Positions 7,110-15,214 of a DNA stretch of 64,000 nt are shown in pieces (the first letter of the stretch is position 1; each line of letters starts with the position of its first letter). The stretch comes from Piscinibacter sp. (GTDB lineage: Bacteria > Pseudomonadota > Gammaproteobacteria > Burkholderiales > Burkholderiaceae_C): positions 1 to 64,000 of the forward strand of contig JAGOAS010000020.1 in NCBI GenBank assembly GCA_017983795.1, read 5' to 3'. The notes below the pieces were generated by a model, which worked only from the letters and a program-made list of their open reading frames with translations, did not search any database and had not been told where the DNA came from. A program made the position numbers and the translations under genes.

Positions 7110-7873
7110 GCCACGCCGACCTCAGCGACGCGCAGCTGCTGCGCTACTCGCGCCACATCCTGCTCGACGAGATCGGGGTCGAGGGTCAGGCACGTTTTCT
7201 CGCCGGCCACGCGCTGGTGATCGGCGCCGGCGGACTGGGCTCGCCGGTGGCGCTCTACCTCGGCACTGCCGGCGTCGGCACGATCACCATCGTCGACCAC
7301 GACACGGTCGAGCTCACCAACCTGCAGCGCCAGATCGTGCACACGATGGCACGCGTCGGCGAGCCCAAGGTGGCGTCGGCGGCGCAGGCCATTGCGGCGA
7401 TCAACCCGGAAGTGCGCGTCGTCGCCTTGCAGGAGCGCGCCGATGCGAAGCGGCTCGACGAGCTCGTCGCCGCGGCCGACGTGGTGCTCGACTGCAGCGA
7501 CAACTTCGCGACGCGCCAGGCCGTCAACGCCGCCTGTGTGGCGCACGCCAAGCCGCTGGTTTCGGGCGCCGCGATCGGCTTCGACGGCCAGATCTCGGTC
7601 TACGACGTGCGCGAGGCCGCCAACCCCTGCTACGCCTGCCTGTTCCCGCCCGACGCGGCCTTCGAGGAGGTGCGCTGCGCCACCATGGGCGTATTCGCGC
7701 CGCTGGTGGGCATCATCGGCACGATGCAGGCGGCCGAGGCGCTCAAGCTGCTGGCCGGCATCGGCAGCTCGCTGGCCGGGCGGCTGCAGATGCTGGACGC
7801 GCGCACGATGGAGTGGAACGAGATCCGCATGCAGCGCGCGAGCGACTGCCCGGTGTGTGCCGGCCGGCGCTGA
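7106..7873 (+). CDS. moeB: MoeB/ThiF/HesA-type adenylyltransferase, probable CTG start
   Basis: A 255-residue E1-like enzyme that adenylates the C-terminus of a ubiquitin-fold sulphur carrier such as MoaD or ThiS. The family N-terminus LLRYSRHILLDEIG is followed by the nucleotide-binding GAGGLGSPV, a catalytic Cys in EEVRCATMGVFAP, and two zinc CxxC pairs (NPCYACLFP and SDCPVCAGRR). No ATG, GTG or TTG occurs in frame between the upstream gene body and the conserved N-terminus. The only candidate is CTG at 7106, which overlaps the preceding TGA (CTGA) and has GAGG about 10 nt upstream. Whether the partner is MoaD or ThiS cannot be told here. Confidence 0.88.
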   Translation: MSHADLSDAQLLRYSRHILLDEIGVEGQARFLAGHALVIGAGGLGSPVALYLGTAGVGTITIVDHDTVELTNLQRQIVHTMARVGEPKVASAAQAIAAINPEVRVVALQERADAKRLDELVAAADVVLDCSDNFATRQAVNAACVAHAKPLVSGAAIGFDGQISVYDVREAANPCYACLFPPDAAFEEVRCATMGVFAPLVGIIGTMQAAEALKLLAGIGSSLAGRLQMLDARTMEWNEIRMQRASDCPVCAGRR

Positions 7874-7891
7874 GGTCTACGCGGGCGAGGG

Positions 7892-7897
7892 TATTCT
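7892..7897 (+). promoter_or_regulatory. Putative -10 (TATTCT) giving a leaderless LOG-family mRNA
   Basis: TATTCT, then 7 nt, then the ATG at 7905, with no Shine-Dalgarno. Confidence 0.4.
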
Positions 7898-7904
7898 CCG
7901 CGCC

Positions 7905-8807
7905 ATGGACAAGAAGCAGGACCTGATCGCGCGCAACTTCCCGACCGCGGAAGAGGACGCGGAAGCCGTCGTCCCGGCCTCGCGTTACGCCGGCCCGGAG
8001 AGCGCCTACCGGCTCGCCTTCACCGACACCGAATTCCTGCTGCGCGAGGAACTGCGCCCGGTGCGCATGCAGCTCGAGCTGCTCAAGCCCGAGATGGTGC
8101 AAAGCGAGCACGGCATCCGCTCGACCATCGTCATCTTCGGCAGCGCGCGCATCGTGCCGCCGCACCAGGCCTTCGAGCGACTCGAAGCGGCACGCGCCGG
8201 CGGCGACGCGCTGTCGATCAAGCGCGCCGAGATGGCGGTGGCGATGTCGCGCTACTACGACGAGGCGCAACGCTTCGCCGCCATCGTGACGAAGAAGTCG
8301 CGCGAGCTGGAGTCACCGGTGTACGTGGTCACCGGCGGCGGGCCCGGCATCATGGAAGCGGGCAACCGCGGCGCGCACGAGAGCGGCGGCAAGAGCATCG
8401 GCCTGAACATCGTGCTGCCGCACGAGCAGGCGCCCAACCCGTACATCACGCCGGAGCTGTGCTTCCAGTTCCACTACTTCGCGCTGCGCAAGATGCACTT
8501 CGTGATGCGCTCGATCGCGCTGGTGTGCTTCCCCGGCGGCTTCGGCACGCTCGACGAGCTGTTCGAGACCATGACGCTCACGCAGACCGGCAAGTCGCGC
8601 AAGCGCCCCATCCTGCTGTTCGGCCGCGAGTTCTGGTCGCGCCTGATCGACTTCGACTGGCTGATCGAGACCGGCATGATCAGCCCCGGCGACATCCACC
8701 TGTTCCGCTACGTCGAGACCGCCGAGGAGGCCTGGGCCGTGCTGGCCGAGGAATACGGCTTCGACCTGCCCGAGACCACCACCGGCCCCTTCGCCGACGA
8801 CACCTGA
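7905..8807 (+). CDS. LOG family protein (TIGR00730-like Rossmann fold)
   Basis: A 300-residue cytosolic protein. It carries the LOG-family signatures GGGPGIMEAGNRGA and PGGFGTLDELFE, which in cytokinin-activating LOG enzymes form the nucleotide and catalytic site of the 5'-monophosphate phosphoribohydrolase. The roughly 80-residue N-terminal extension makes it longer than minimal LOG proteins, as in several proteobacterial nucleosidase-like members. Substrate is not determined; AMP or related nucleotide hydrolysis is a family-level inference. The message may be leaderless (-10 7 nt before the ATG). The arginase gene follows after 10 bp, so they are probably cotranscribed. Confidence 0.85.
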   Translation: MDKKQDLIARNFPTAEEDAEAVVPASRYAGPESAYRLAFTDTEFLLREELRPVRMQLELLKPEMVQSEHGIRSTIVIFGSARIVPPHQAFERLEAARAGGDALSIKRAEMAVAMSRYYDEAQRFAAIVTKKSRELESPVYVVTGGGPGIMEAGNRGAHESGGKSIGLNIVLPHEQAPNPYITPELCFQFHYFALRKMHFVMRSIALVCFPGGFGTLDELFETMTLTQTGKSRKRPILLFGREFWSRLIDFDWLIETGMISPGDIHLFRYVETAEEAWAVLAEEYGFDLPETTTGPFADDT

Positions 8808-8817
8808 GGCCGCACGC

Positions 8818-9744
8818 ATGGACCAGAAGAAACAGGTCAGCCTGATCGGCGCGCCCACCGACATCGGCGCCGGCAGCCGTGGCGCGAGCATGGGGCCGGA
8901 GGCGCTGCGCGTCGCGCAACTCGTGCCGGTGCTGGAGTCGCACGGGCTCGAGGTGCTCGACCGCGGCAACCTCGCCGGCCCGGCCAACCCCTGGCTGCCG
9001 CCGGTGGGCGGCTACCGCCATCTCGCCGAGGTGGTGGCCTGGAACCGCGCGGTGCACGAGGCGGTGCATGCCGAGCTGAAGGCCGCTCGCATGCCCATCC
9101 TGCTCGGCGGCGACCATTGCCTGGCCATCGGCTCGATCAGCGCGGTGGCGCGCCATTGCCGCGAGGCCGGCAAGAAGCTGCGCGTGCTGTGGCTGGACGC
9201 GCACGCCGACTTCAACACCAGCGAGCTCACGCCCTCGGGCAACATCCACGGCATGCCGGTGGCCTGCCTGTGCGGCCACGGGCCGAAGGAACTGGTCGAG
9301 ATCGGCGGCACGGTGCCGGCGCTCAACCCGAAGGCGGTGCGGCAGATCGGCATCCGCAGCGTCGACCCCGGCGAGAAGCGCTTCGTGCACCAGGTGGGCC
9401 TGGAGGTGTTCGACATGCGCTACATCGACGAGATGGGCATGCGCCACACCATGGAGCTGGCGCTCGCCACGCTGGACGCCAACACGCACCTGCACGTCAG
9501 CTTCGACGTCGACTTCCTCGACCCCGAGATCGCGCCGGGCGTCGGCACCACGGTGCCGGGCGGGCCGACCTACCGCGAGGCGCAGCTGTGCATGGAGATG
9601 ATCGCCGACACCGGGCGTCTGGCCAGCCTCGACGTGATGGAGCTGAACCCGGCGCTGGACGTGCGCAACAAGACCGCCACGCTGGCCGTCGACCTGATCG
9701 AGAGCCTGTTCGGCAAGAGCACGCTGATGCGCGAGCGCGGCTGA
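8818..9744 (+). CDS. rocF: Arginase
   Basis: A 308-residue binuclear manganese hydrolase converting L-arginine to ornithine and urea. The metal-binding motifs are all present: GGDHCLAIGS, WLDAHADFNT and SFDVDFLDP, and the C-terminal SLDVMELNPALD fits arginases. An agmatinase is less likely because the length and the PTDIGAGSRGASMGPEALR N-terminus are those of true arginases. A GAGG lies upstream of the ATG. It follows the LOG gene closely. The 3' end is overlapped on the other strand for 248 bp by the read-through tail of the nuclease gene. Confidence 0.92.
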   Translation: MDQKKQVSLIGAPTDIGAGSRGASMGPEALRVAQLVPVLESHGLEVLDRGNLAGPANPWLPPVGGYRHLAEVVAWNRAVHEAVHAELKAARMPILLGGDHCLAIGSISAVARHCREAGKKLRVLWLDAHADFNTSELTPSGNIHGMPVACLCGHGPKELVEIGGTVPALNPKAVRQIGIRSVDPGEKRFVHQVGLEVFDMRYIDEMGMRHTMELALATLDANTHLHVSFDVDFLDPEIAPGVGTTVPGGPTYREAQLCMEMIADTGRLASLDVMELNPALDVRNKTATLAVDLIESLFGKSTLMRERG

Positions 9745-10234
9745 GCCCGCCGCGTCTGCGGCAAGGCCCGTGCGCCTTGCGGAACACCCAGGGCTCGATC
9801 GCCGCCGCATCGGCAAACAGCCCGGCGCGGCGCGAGCGTGCCGCCTGCTCCTGTGCCGCATACGGCCCCGGCCGACGATGCCAGCGCGCGCTCCAGGCAT
9901 GGCCGTTAGCGACCATCCAGGCGGCGACGTCGCCGCCGTCATCGAGATAGAGGCCCCCGAGCAGGCGCCCATAGTTGTCGACGGCGCGCGTGGGCACCTC
10001 GACATGGCGATGCAGCACGCGCTGTGTCAGCGCCGCGCTGGCCTCGGCGCCCCAGGGCTGGCAGCGCTCGGGCGCATCGATGCCGACCAGGCGCAGCTTG
10101 ACGGGCTTGCGGCGCGGCGCATCGTCGCGCTTCACCCAGACCGTGTCGCCGTCGCTCACGTGCGTGACGATGCCGGTCATCGCCTGGGCGGGCCCTGCGA
10201 TGGCCAGCACCACCAAGGCGAACGCGAGCTTCAT
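9497..10234 (-). CDS. Secreted thermonuclease-like (SNase) protein with antisense C-terminal tail
   Basis: Begins with a signal peptide (MKLAFALVVLAIAGPAQA). The SNase fold follows: DGDTVWVK, LRLVGIDAPERCQPWG with the catalytic-type Arg/Asp region, and YGRLLGGLYLDDG. The family would be expected to end near WVFRKAHGPCR, about residue 155. Instead the frame stays open for about 90 more Arg/Ser/Cys-rich residues that run antisense through the last 248 bp of the arginase gene. The tail has no family resemblance and is probably non-functional read-through after loss of a stop. The enzyme likely degrades extracellular or periplasmic nucleic acid. The start ATG overlaps the stop of the upstream YkvA-like gene (ATGA). 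Confidence 0.78.
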   Translation of the reverse strand: MKLAFALVVLAIAGPAQAMTGIVTHVSDGDTVWVKRDDAPRRKPVKLRLVGIDAPERCQPWGAEASAALTQRVLHRHVEVPTRAVDNYGRLLGGLYLDDGGDVAAWMVANGHAWSARWHRRPGPYAAQEQAARSRRAGLFADAAAIEPWVFRKAHGPCRRRGGLSRARASACSCRTGSRSGRRPAWRSCCARPAPGSAPSRRGWPDARCRRSSPCTAAPRGRSARPAPWCRRPARSRGRGSRRRS

Positions 10235-10626
10235 GCCGCGGCGAACACCCGCAGCAGCCACCACACGAACAGCCCGAACAGCACGGCCCACACCAGCACG
10301 ATCAGCAGCGCGCCCCACCACAGGCGCGGCAGCTTTTCGGACGAGGCCTCGGCCTCGCGCAGGCAGGCTTCCCACAGGTGCGGCGGCGTGAGCTTCACCG
10401 CCAGCGTCACGCCCAGCGGCAGCAGGATCAGGTCGTCGAGCTGGCCGAGCACCGGAATGAAGTCGGGAATCAGGTCGATCGGGCTCACCGCGTAGGCGAT
10501 CACCGCGATCGCCACCAGCTTCGCGGCGCGCGGTGTCTGCGGGTGCTTGAAGAGCTTCCACAGCGCGATCAGGTAGGTGGCCAGGCGCAAGCCGCGCATC
10601 GCGGCCATCCAGCGTTGCCATTGCAT
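10231..10626 (-). CDS. YkvA family membrane protein (DUF1232)
   Basis: A 131-residue inner-membrane protein with the DUF1232 core AVSPIDLIPDFIPVLGQLDD (about 46-65) and a C-terminal hydrophobic segment (LWWGALLIVLVWAVLFGLFV). The molecular function of the family is unknown. It is translationally coupled to the nuclease gene by an ATGA overlap. The promoter looks leaderless, with CACAAT 6 nt before the ATG. It is divergent from hoxF. Confidence 0.82.
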   Translation of the reverse strand: MQWQRWMAAMRGLRLATYLIALWKLFKHPQTPRAAKLVAIAVIAYAVSPIDLIPDFIPVLGQLDDLILLPLGVTLAVKLTPPHLWEACLREAEASSEKLPRLWWGALLIVLVWAVLFGLFVWWLLRVFAAA

Positions 10627-10632
10627 GACCGG

Positions 10633-10638
10633 ATTGTG
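10633..10638 (-). promoter_or_regulatory. Putative -10 (CACAAT) giving a leaderless YkvA-type mRNA
   Basis: On the minus strand CACAAT is followed by CCGGTC and then the ATG at 10626; no Shine-Dalgarno. Confidence 0.45.
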
Positions 10639-10748
10639 AAGGATCGCACGCGAGGTGATTCGCGGCGCTCGAGAACCACCGCCCTTAGCGAAAGATGTAC
10701 CGCTGCCGCCGCGCTAGGTAGTCGCTCGCCGCGAGCCGCCGCTTGCGG

Positions 10749-10754
10749 CACACT
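10749..10754 (+). promoter_or_regulatory. Putative -10 (CACACT) upstream of hoxF
   Basis: CACACT is followed by 7 nt and the hoxF ATG at 10762, with no Shine-Dalgarno. It is the weakest of the leaderless-type sites, because an overlapping GG-N10-GC pattern could be read differently. Confidence 0.3.
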
Positions 10755-10761
10755 CGCAGCG

Positions 10762-12522
10762 ATGCCCGCCTTCCCCCGCCACCCGAACTCGCTCGTCCAG
10801 CTGCTGCGCGAAGCCCAGGCCGAGCAGGGCTGGCTGCCGCGCCCGCTGCTCGCGGCGCTGGCGCGGGAGCTTGGCCTGACGCTCGCCCACGTCGAAGGCG
10901 TGGCGAGCTTCTACCGCTTCCTGCACCTGCAGCCGGTGGGACGCTTGCGCATCCTCTTCAGCGACAACATCACCGACCGCATGCTCGGCAGCGAGGCGCT
11001 GATGGCCGACCTGTGCGCGCGCCTGGGCGTGCAGCCCGGCGTGATGCGCGCCGACGGCCGCGTCAGCGTGGCCGCGGCCTCCTGCACCGGCCTGGGCGAC
11101 CAGGGCCCGGCGCTGCTGGTCAACCATCACCAGGTGGTGACGCGGCTCGACGCCGAGCGCGTGGCGCGCATCGCCGAGCTGGTCGCGGCCGAGGTGCCAC
11201 CGGCGCAATGGCCGGCCGAATGGTCGGCCGTGGCCGACAACGTGCGCCGCGCCGATGTGCTGCTGGCCGGCGGCTTCGCTCCCGGCGAGGCACTGGCCGC
11301 AGCACTCGCGCGCGGCCCCGAGGCCACGCTCGCCGAGGTGCAGGGCTCCAGGCTGCGCGGCCGCGGCGGCGCCGGCTTCGCCACCGGCACCAAGTGGGAG
11401 CTGTGCCGCAAGGCCGCCAGCGCGCAGCGCGTGGTGGTCTGCAATGCCGACGAGGGCGAGCCCGGCACCTTCAAGGATCGCGTGCTGCTCACGCGCCATG
11501 CCGATGCAGTGTTCGAGGGCATGACGATCGCCGCCTTCGCGATCGGCGCGACGCGGGGCCTCGTCTACCTTCGCGGCGAGTACCGCTACCTGCTCGAACC
11601 GCTCGAAGCCGTGCTGCAGCGCCGCCGCGAGGCGAAGCTGCTCGGCGCGGGCATCGCCGGGCGGCCCGGCTTCGACTTCGACATCGGCATCCACCTCGGC
11701 GCCGGCGCCTACGTGTGCGGCGAGGAGTCGGCGCTGATCGAATCGCTCGAAGGCCACCGCGGCACGCCGCGCATCCGCCCGCCCTTCCCGGTCGAGCACG
11801 GCTACCTCGGCCTGCCCACCTCGGTGAACAACGTCGAGACCTTCTGCGCCGCCGCGCACATCGCGCTGCACGGCGGTGCCTGGTGGGCCGGCATCGGCAC
11901 GGCGAAGTCCACCGGCACCAAGATCCACTCGATCTCGGGCGACTGCGAACGGCCCGGCCTCTACGAGTACCCGCTGGGCACGCGCGTCGAGACCATGCTG
12001 ATCGATTGCGGCGCGCGCGACACGCAGGCCGTGCAGGTGGGCGGGCCTTCGGGCACCTGCCTGTCGGTCTCGGAGTTCGGCCGCCGCATCGCCTTCGAGG
12101 ACGTGCCCACCGCCGGCGCGCTGATGGTATTCGACCGCTCGCGCGACATGTTCGAGGTGGCGCGCAACTTCGCGCACTTCTTCGCCCACGAGAGCTGCGG
12201 CTTCTGCACGCCCTGCCGCGTCGGCACCGCGCTGGTGGCGCGCCGCATGGACAAGCTGGCCGCCGGCCGCGGTTCGCGCCACGACGTCGACGTGCTCTAC
12301 GAGCTCGACAAGCTGATGCACGGCGCCACCCACTGCGGCCTGGGCGCTGCCGCCTGCAACCCGCTGCGCGACACCATCGCCAAGTTCCGCCCCGCCTACG
12401 AGCGGCGTTTGAAGTCGCTGCATTTCGAGCCGGCCTTCGACCTCGACGCCGAGCTCTCCGAGGCGCGCGCCGCCACCGGCCGCGACGACCCGGCGGCGCA
12501 CCTGGAGCCCACGCATGAGTGA
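10762..12522 (+). CDS. hoxF: NAD-reducing hydrogenase, diaphorase subunit HoxF
   Basis: A 586-residue flavoprotein that passes electrons from the Fe-S chain to NAD+. It is a NuoE-NuoF-like fusion. The N-terminal thioredoxin-like domain (about 1-140) is followed by the FMN/NADH-binding region with GRGGAGFATGTKW (about 200-212) and GAGAYVCGEESALIESLEG. The [4Fe-4S] ligands are Cys479, Cys482, Cys485 and Cys525. The N-terminal domain keeps only Cys108 of the NuoE-type ligand region (SCTGLG, with Gly112 where a second Cys would sit), plus one Cys in DLCARLG. A NuoE-type [2Fe-2S] cluster is therefore unlikely. The start has no Shine-Dalgarno. It overlaps hoxU by 8 bp and is the first gene of hoxFUYHW. 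Confidence 0.95.
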   Translation: MPAFPRHPNSLVQLLREAQAEQGWLPRPLLAALARELGLTLAHVEGVASFYRFLHLQPVGRLRILFSDNITDRMLGSEALMADLCARLGVQPGVMRADGRVSVAAASCTGLGDQGPALLVNHHQVVTRLDAERVARIAELVAAEVPPAQWPAEWSAVADNVRRADVLLAGGFAPGEALAAALARGPEATLAEVQGSRLRGRGGAGFATGTKWELCRKAASAQRVVVCNADEGEPGTFKDRVLLTRHADAVFEGMTIAAFAIGATRGLVYLRGEYRYLLEPLEAVLQRRREAKLLGAGIAGRPGFDFDIGIHLGAGAYVCGEESALIESLEGHRGTPRIRPPFPVEHGYLGLPTSVNNVETFCAAAHIALHGGAWWAGIGTAKSTGTKIHSISGDCERPGLYEYPLGTRVETMLIDCGARDTQAVQVGGPSGTCLSVSEFGRRIAFEDVPTAGALMVFDRSRDMFEVARNFAHFFAHESCGFCTPCRVGTALVARRMDKLAAGRGSRHDVDVLYELDKLMHGATHCGLGAAACNPLRDTIAKFRPAYERRLKSLHFEPAFDLDAELSEARAATGRDDPAAHLEPTHE

Positions 12523-13225
12523 CGCCGCGCTGTTCACGCTCGATGGCGAAGACGTGCCCTTCGAACCCGGCGAGACGATCCTGCAGGCGGCGCGCCGCGC
12601 CGGCCGCTACATCCCGCACCTGTGCTGGCACCCGGAGTTCGCGCCGCACGGCTCCTGCCGCATCTGCACCGTCAAGGTCGACGGCCGCATGGGCGCGGCC
12701 TGCACCGTGCGCGCCGCGTCGGGGCTGGACGTGCAGAGCGCCACCGAGGAGCTGAACGCGCAGCGCAAGACGCTGCTGCAGATGCTGTTCGTCGAGGGCA
12801 ACCACTTCTGCCCCTCGTGCGAGAAGAGCGGCAACTGCCTGCTGCAGGCCACCGCCTACCAGATGGGCATGGAAGGCCCGCACTTCGAGGAGCTCTATCC
12901 CGACCGCCGCGTGGACGCGAGCCACCCGGACATGCTGCTCGACCTGAACCGCTGCATCCTCTGCGAGCTGTGCGTGCGCGCCAGCCGCGAGGTCGATGGC
13001 AAGAATGTCTTCGCCATCGCCGGCCACGGCATCGCCGCGCACCTGGTGGTGGACAGCGAGAGCGGCCGGCTGGTCGACACCGGCTTCGCGGCCACCGATC
13101 GCGCCGCGAGCATCTGCCCGGTGGGCGTGATCCTGCCCAAGCGGCGCGGCTTCGTGATCCCCATCGGCCAGCGCCGCTACGACGAAGGCACGGCGGCCGA
13201 CGCCGACCGGCAGGAGGCCTCGTGA
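12515..13225 (+). CDS. hoxU: NAD-reducing hydrogenase, Fe-S subunit HoxU
   Basis: A 236-residue NuoG-like electron-transfer subunit of the diaphorase module. It shows a [2Fe-2S] site (Cys37, Cys48, Cys51, Cys63), a His-liganded [4Fe-4S] site (His97, Cys99, Cys102, Cys108), and a further [4Fe-4S] set (Cys147, Cys150, Cys153, Cys201). This is the usual HoxU length. It relays electrons between HoxF and the hydrogenase module in the cytoplasm. It overlaps hoxF by 8 bp, and hoxY starts inside its stop (GTGA). Confidence 0.95.
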   Translation: MSDAALFTLDGEDVPFEPGETILQAARRAGRYIPHLCWHPEFAPHGSCRICTVKVDGRMGAACTVRAASGLDVQSATEELNAQRKTLLQMLFVEGNHFCPSCEKSGNCLLQATAYQMGMEGPHFEELYPDRRVDASHPDMLLDLNRCILCELCVRASREVDGKNVFAIAGHGIAAHLVVDSESGRLVDTGFAATDRAASICPVGVILPKRRGFVIPIGQRRYDEGTAADADRQEAS

Positions 13226-13734
13226 AGCTGAAGCTCGCCACCGTGTCGCTGGCCGGCTGCTTCGGCTGCCACATGTCCTTCCTCGACATCGACGAGCGCA
13301 TCCTCGAACTGGTCGAGCATGTCGAGTTCGACCGCTCGCCGCTCACCGACATCAAGCGCGTCGGCGAATGCGACATCGGCCTCGTCGAAGGCGGGCTGTG
13401 CAATGCCGAGAACGTCGAGGTGCTGCGCGCCTTCCGCGCGCACTGCAAGACGCTGGTGGCGGTGGGCGCCTGCGCCATCAACGGCGGCCTGCCGGCGCAG
13501 CGCAACCGCCTGCCGCTGCGGCCGCTGCTCGAAGCGGTCTACCCGCAGGGCGTGCCCGACGACCCCGAGCTGCCGCTGCTGCTCAACCACGTGCACCCCA
13601 TCCACGAGGTGGTGCACATCGACTACTCGCTGCCCGGCTGCCCGCCCTCGGCCGACGCCTTCTGGCAGTTCCTCACCGACCTGATGAGCGGGCGCACGCC
13701 GCACCTGGGCCACGGCCTCATCCACTATGACTGA
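13222..13734 (+). CDS. hoxY: NAD-reducing hydrogenase, small subunit HoxY
   Basis: A 170-residue hydrogenase small subunit with the proximal [4Fe-4S] ligands Cys13 and Cys16 (SLAGCFGCHMSF), Cys84 (VGACAINGG) and Cys140 (SLPGCPPSAD). It lacks the medial and distal cluster domain of membrane-bound small subunits and has no Tat signal, as expected for a soluble bidirectional enzyme. The GTG start at 13222 overlaps the hoxU TGA (GTGA), and the conserved KLKLATVSLAGCFGC N-terminus follows directly. It overlaps hoxH by 8 bp. Confidence 0.95.
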   Translation: MKLKLATVSLAGCFGCHMSFLDIDERILELVEHVEFDRSPLTDIKRVGECDIGLVEGGLCNAENVEVLRAFRAHCKTLVAVGACAINGGLPAQRNRLPLRPLLEAVYPQGVPDDPELPLLLNHVHPIHEVVHIDYSLPGCPPSADAFWQFLTDLMSGRTPHLGHGLIHYD

Positions 13735-15214
13735 CGCTCTCGAGACCGCCGCGAACGCCGCGGGCCTGCGCCGTGTCGCCATCGACCCGGTATCGCGCGT
13801 CGAAGGCCACGGCAAGGTGACGATCCTGCTCGACGACGCGAACCGCGTGCAGCAGGTGCGGCTGCACATCGTCGAGTTCCGCGGCTTCGAGAAGTTCATC
13901 GAGGGCCGGCCCTACTGGGAAGTGCCGGTGATGGTGCAGCGCCTGTGCGGCATCTGCCCGGTGTCGCACCACCTCGCCGCGAGCAAGGCGATGGACCGCG
14001 TGATCGGCGCGCACCCCGCGCCGCCAGCCGCCACCAAGATCCGCCGCCTGATGCACTACGGCCAGGTGCTGCAATCGCACGCGCTGCACTTCTTCCACCT
14101 CAGCTCGCCCGACCTGCTGTTCGGCTTCGACTCCGAGGTGCAGCAGCGCAACATCGTCGGCGTGATCGCGAAGCACCCCGACATCGCGAAGAAAGGCGTG
14201 CTGCTGCGCAAGTTCGGCCAGGAGGTGATCCGCATCACCGCCGGCAAGCGCGTGCACGGCACCGGCTCGATTCCGGGCGGCATGAACCGGCACGTCAGCC
14301 GCGAAGACCGCGACATGCTCCAGCGCGACATCGCGCAGACGCTCGCCTGGGCCGAGGATGCCGTGGCGATCGCGAAGCAGCTGCACGCCGCCAACCGCGA
14401 GCTCTACGACGCCTTCGGAACCTTCCGCTCCAAGATGCTCTCGCTGGTGCGCCCCGACGGCGCGCTCGAGCTCTACGACGGCGTGCTGCGCGCGCGCGAC
14501 GAGGGCGGCGCGATCCTCGTCGACGGCGCGGCCGACCAGGGCTACCGCGGCCTCATCGAGGAAGAGACCAAGCCCTGGACCTACATGAAGTTCCCGCACC
14601 TGCGTGCGCTCGGCCGCGAAGCCGGCTGGTACCGCGTCGGCCCGCTGGCGCGCGTGCAGAACTGCGACTTCATCGCCACGCCGCGCGCCGAAGCCGCGCG
14701 CCGCGAGTTTCTCGCCTGGGGCGGCGGTGCGCCGGTGCACGCGACGCTGGCCTACCACTGGGCGCGCATGATTGAAGTGCTGCATTGCGCCGAGGTGATA
14801 GCCGAGCTGCTGGCCGACCCCGAGATCCTGGGCGGCGAGCTGACGAGCACGGGCACACGCACCGGCCACGGCGTCGGCATCATCGAGGCGCCGCGCGGCA
14901 CGCTGATCCACGACTACGACGTGGGCGAGGACGATCTCGTGACGCGCTGCAACCTGATCGTCTCGACCACGCACAACAACCAGGCCATGAACGAGGCGGT
15001 GCGCCAGGTGGCGCGCCAGTATCTCGACGGACAGGAAGTTACCGAAGGCCTTCTGAACCGCATCGAGGTGGCGATCCGCGCCTACGACCCCTGCCTCTCC
15101 TGCGCGACGCACGCACTCGGCCGCATGCCGCTGGACGTGACGCTGCTCGACGCCGCGGGCGGCGTGCTGGACCAGGTGCTGAAGTCGGCCGACGGTTCGC
15201 TGCTGCGCGCATGA
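13727..15214 (+). CDS. hoxH: NAD-reducing hydrogenase, large catalytic subunit HoxH
   Basis: A 495-residue precursor of the [NiFe] subunit. The metal-binding motifs are L1 RLCGICPVSHH (Cys74, Cys77) and L2 DPCLSCATH (Cys456, Cys459). After His462 a 33-residue extension (starting ALGRMPLDVT) remains, which family knowledge says is removed by the endopeptidase once nickel is inserted. It catalyses H2 oxidation or evolution coupled to NAD(H) through HoxFUY. Downstream hoxW overlaps the stop by 4 bp. HypA-F, needed to build the Fe(CN)2CO centre, are not in the window and must be elsewhere. Confidence 0.96.
   Translation: MTDALETAANAAGLRRVAIDPVSRVEGHGKVTILLDDANRVQQVRLHIVEFRGFEKFIEGRPYWEVPVMVQRLCGICPVSHHLAASKAMDRVIGAHPAPPAATKIRRLMHYGQVLQSHALHFFHLSSPDLLFGFDSEVQQRNIVGVIAKHPDIAKKGVLLRKFGQEVIRITAGKRVHGTGSIPGGMNRHVSREDRDMLQRDIAQTLAWAEDAVAIAKQLHAANRELYDAFGTFRSKMLSLVRPDGALELYDGVLRARDEGGAILVDGAADQGYRGLIEEETKPWTYMKFPHLRALGREAGWYRVGPLARVQNCDFIATPRAEAARREFLAWGGGAPVHATLAYHWARMIEVLHCAEVIAELLADPEILGGELTSTGTRTGHGVGIIEAPRGTLIHDYDVGEDDLVTRCNLIVSTTHNNQAMNEAVRQVARQYLDGQEVTEGLLNRIEVAIRAYDPCLSCATHALGRMPLDVTLLDAAGGVLDQVLKSADGSLLRA

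Noticed and set aside
10740-10762. A GG-N10-GC pattern resembling a sigma-54 promoter directly before hoxF
   Set aside because: The -12 part (CAGC instead of TTGC) is poor, and the start site would fall after the ATG, so it cannot drive the annotated gene.
10762-13225. hoxF and hoxU as respiratory complex I (NuoE/F/G) genes
   Set aside because: They are followed directly by hydrogenase small and large subunits and a hydrogenase endopeptidase, and HoxU is far shorter than NuoG.
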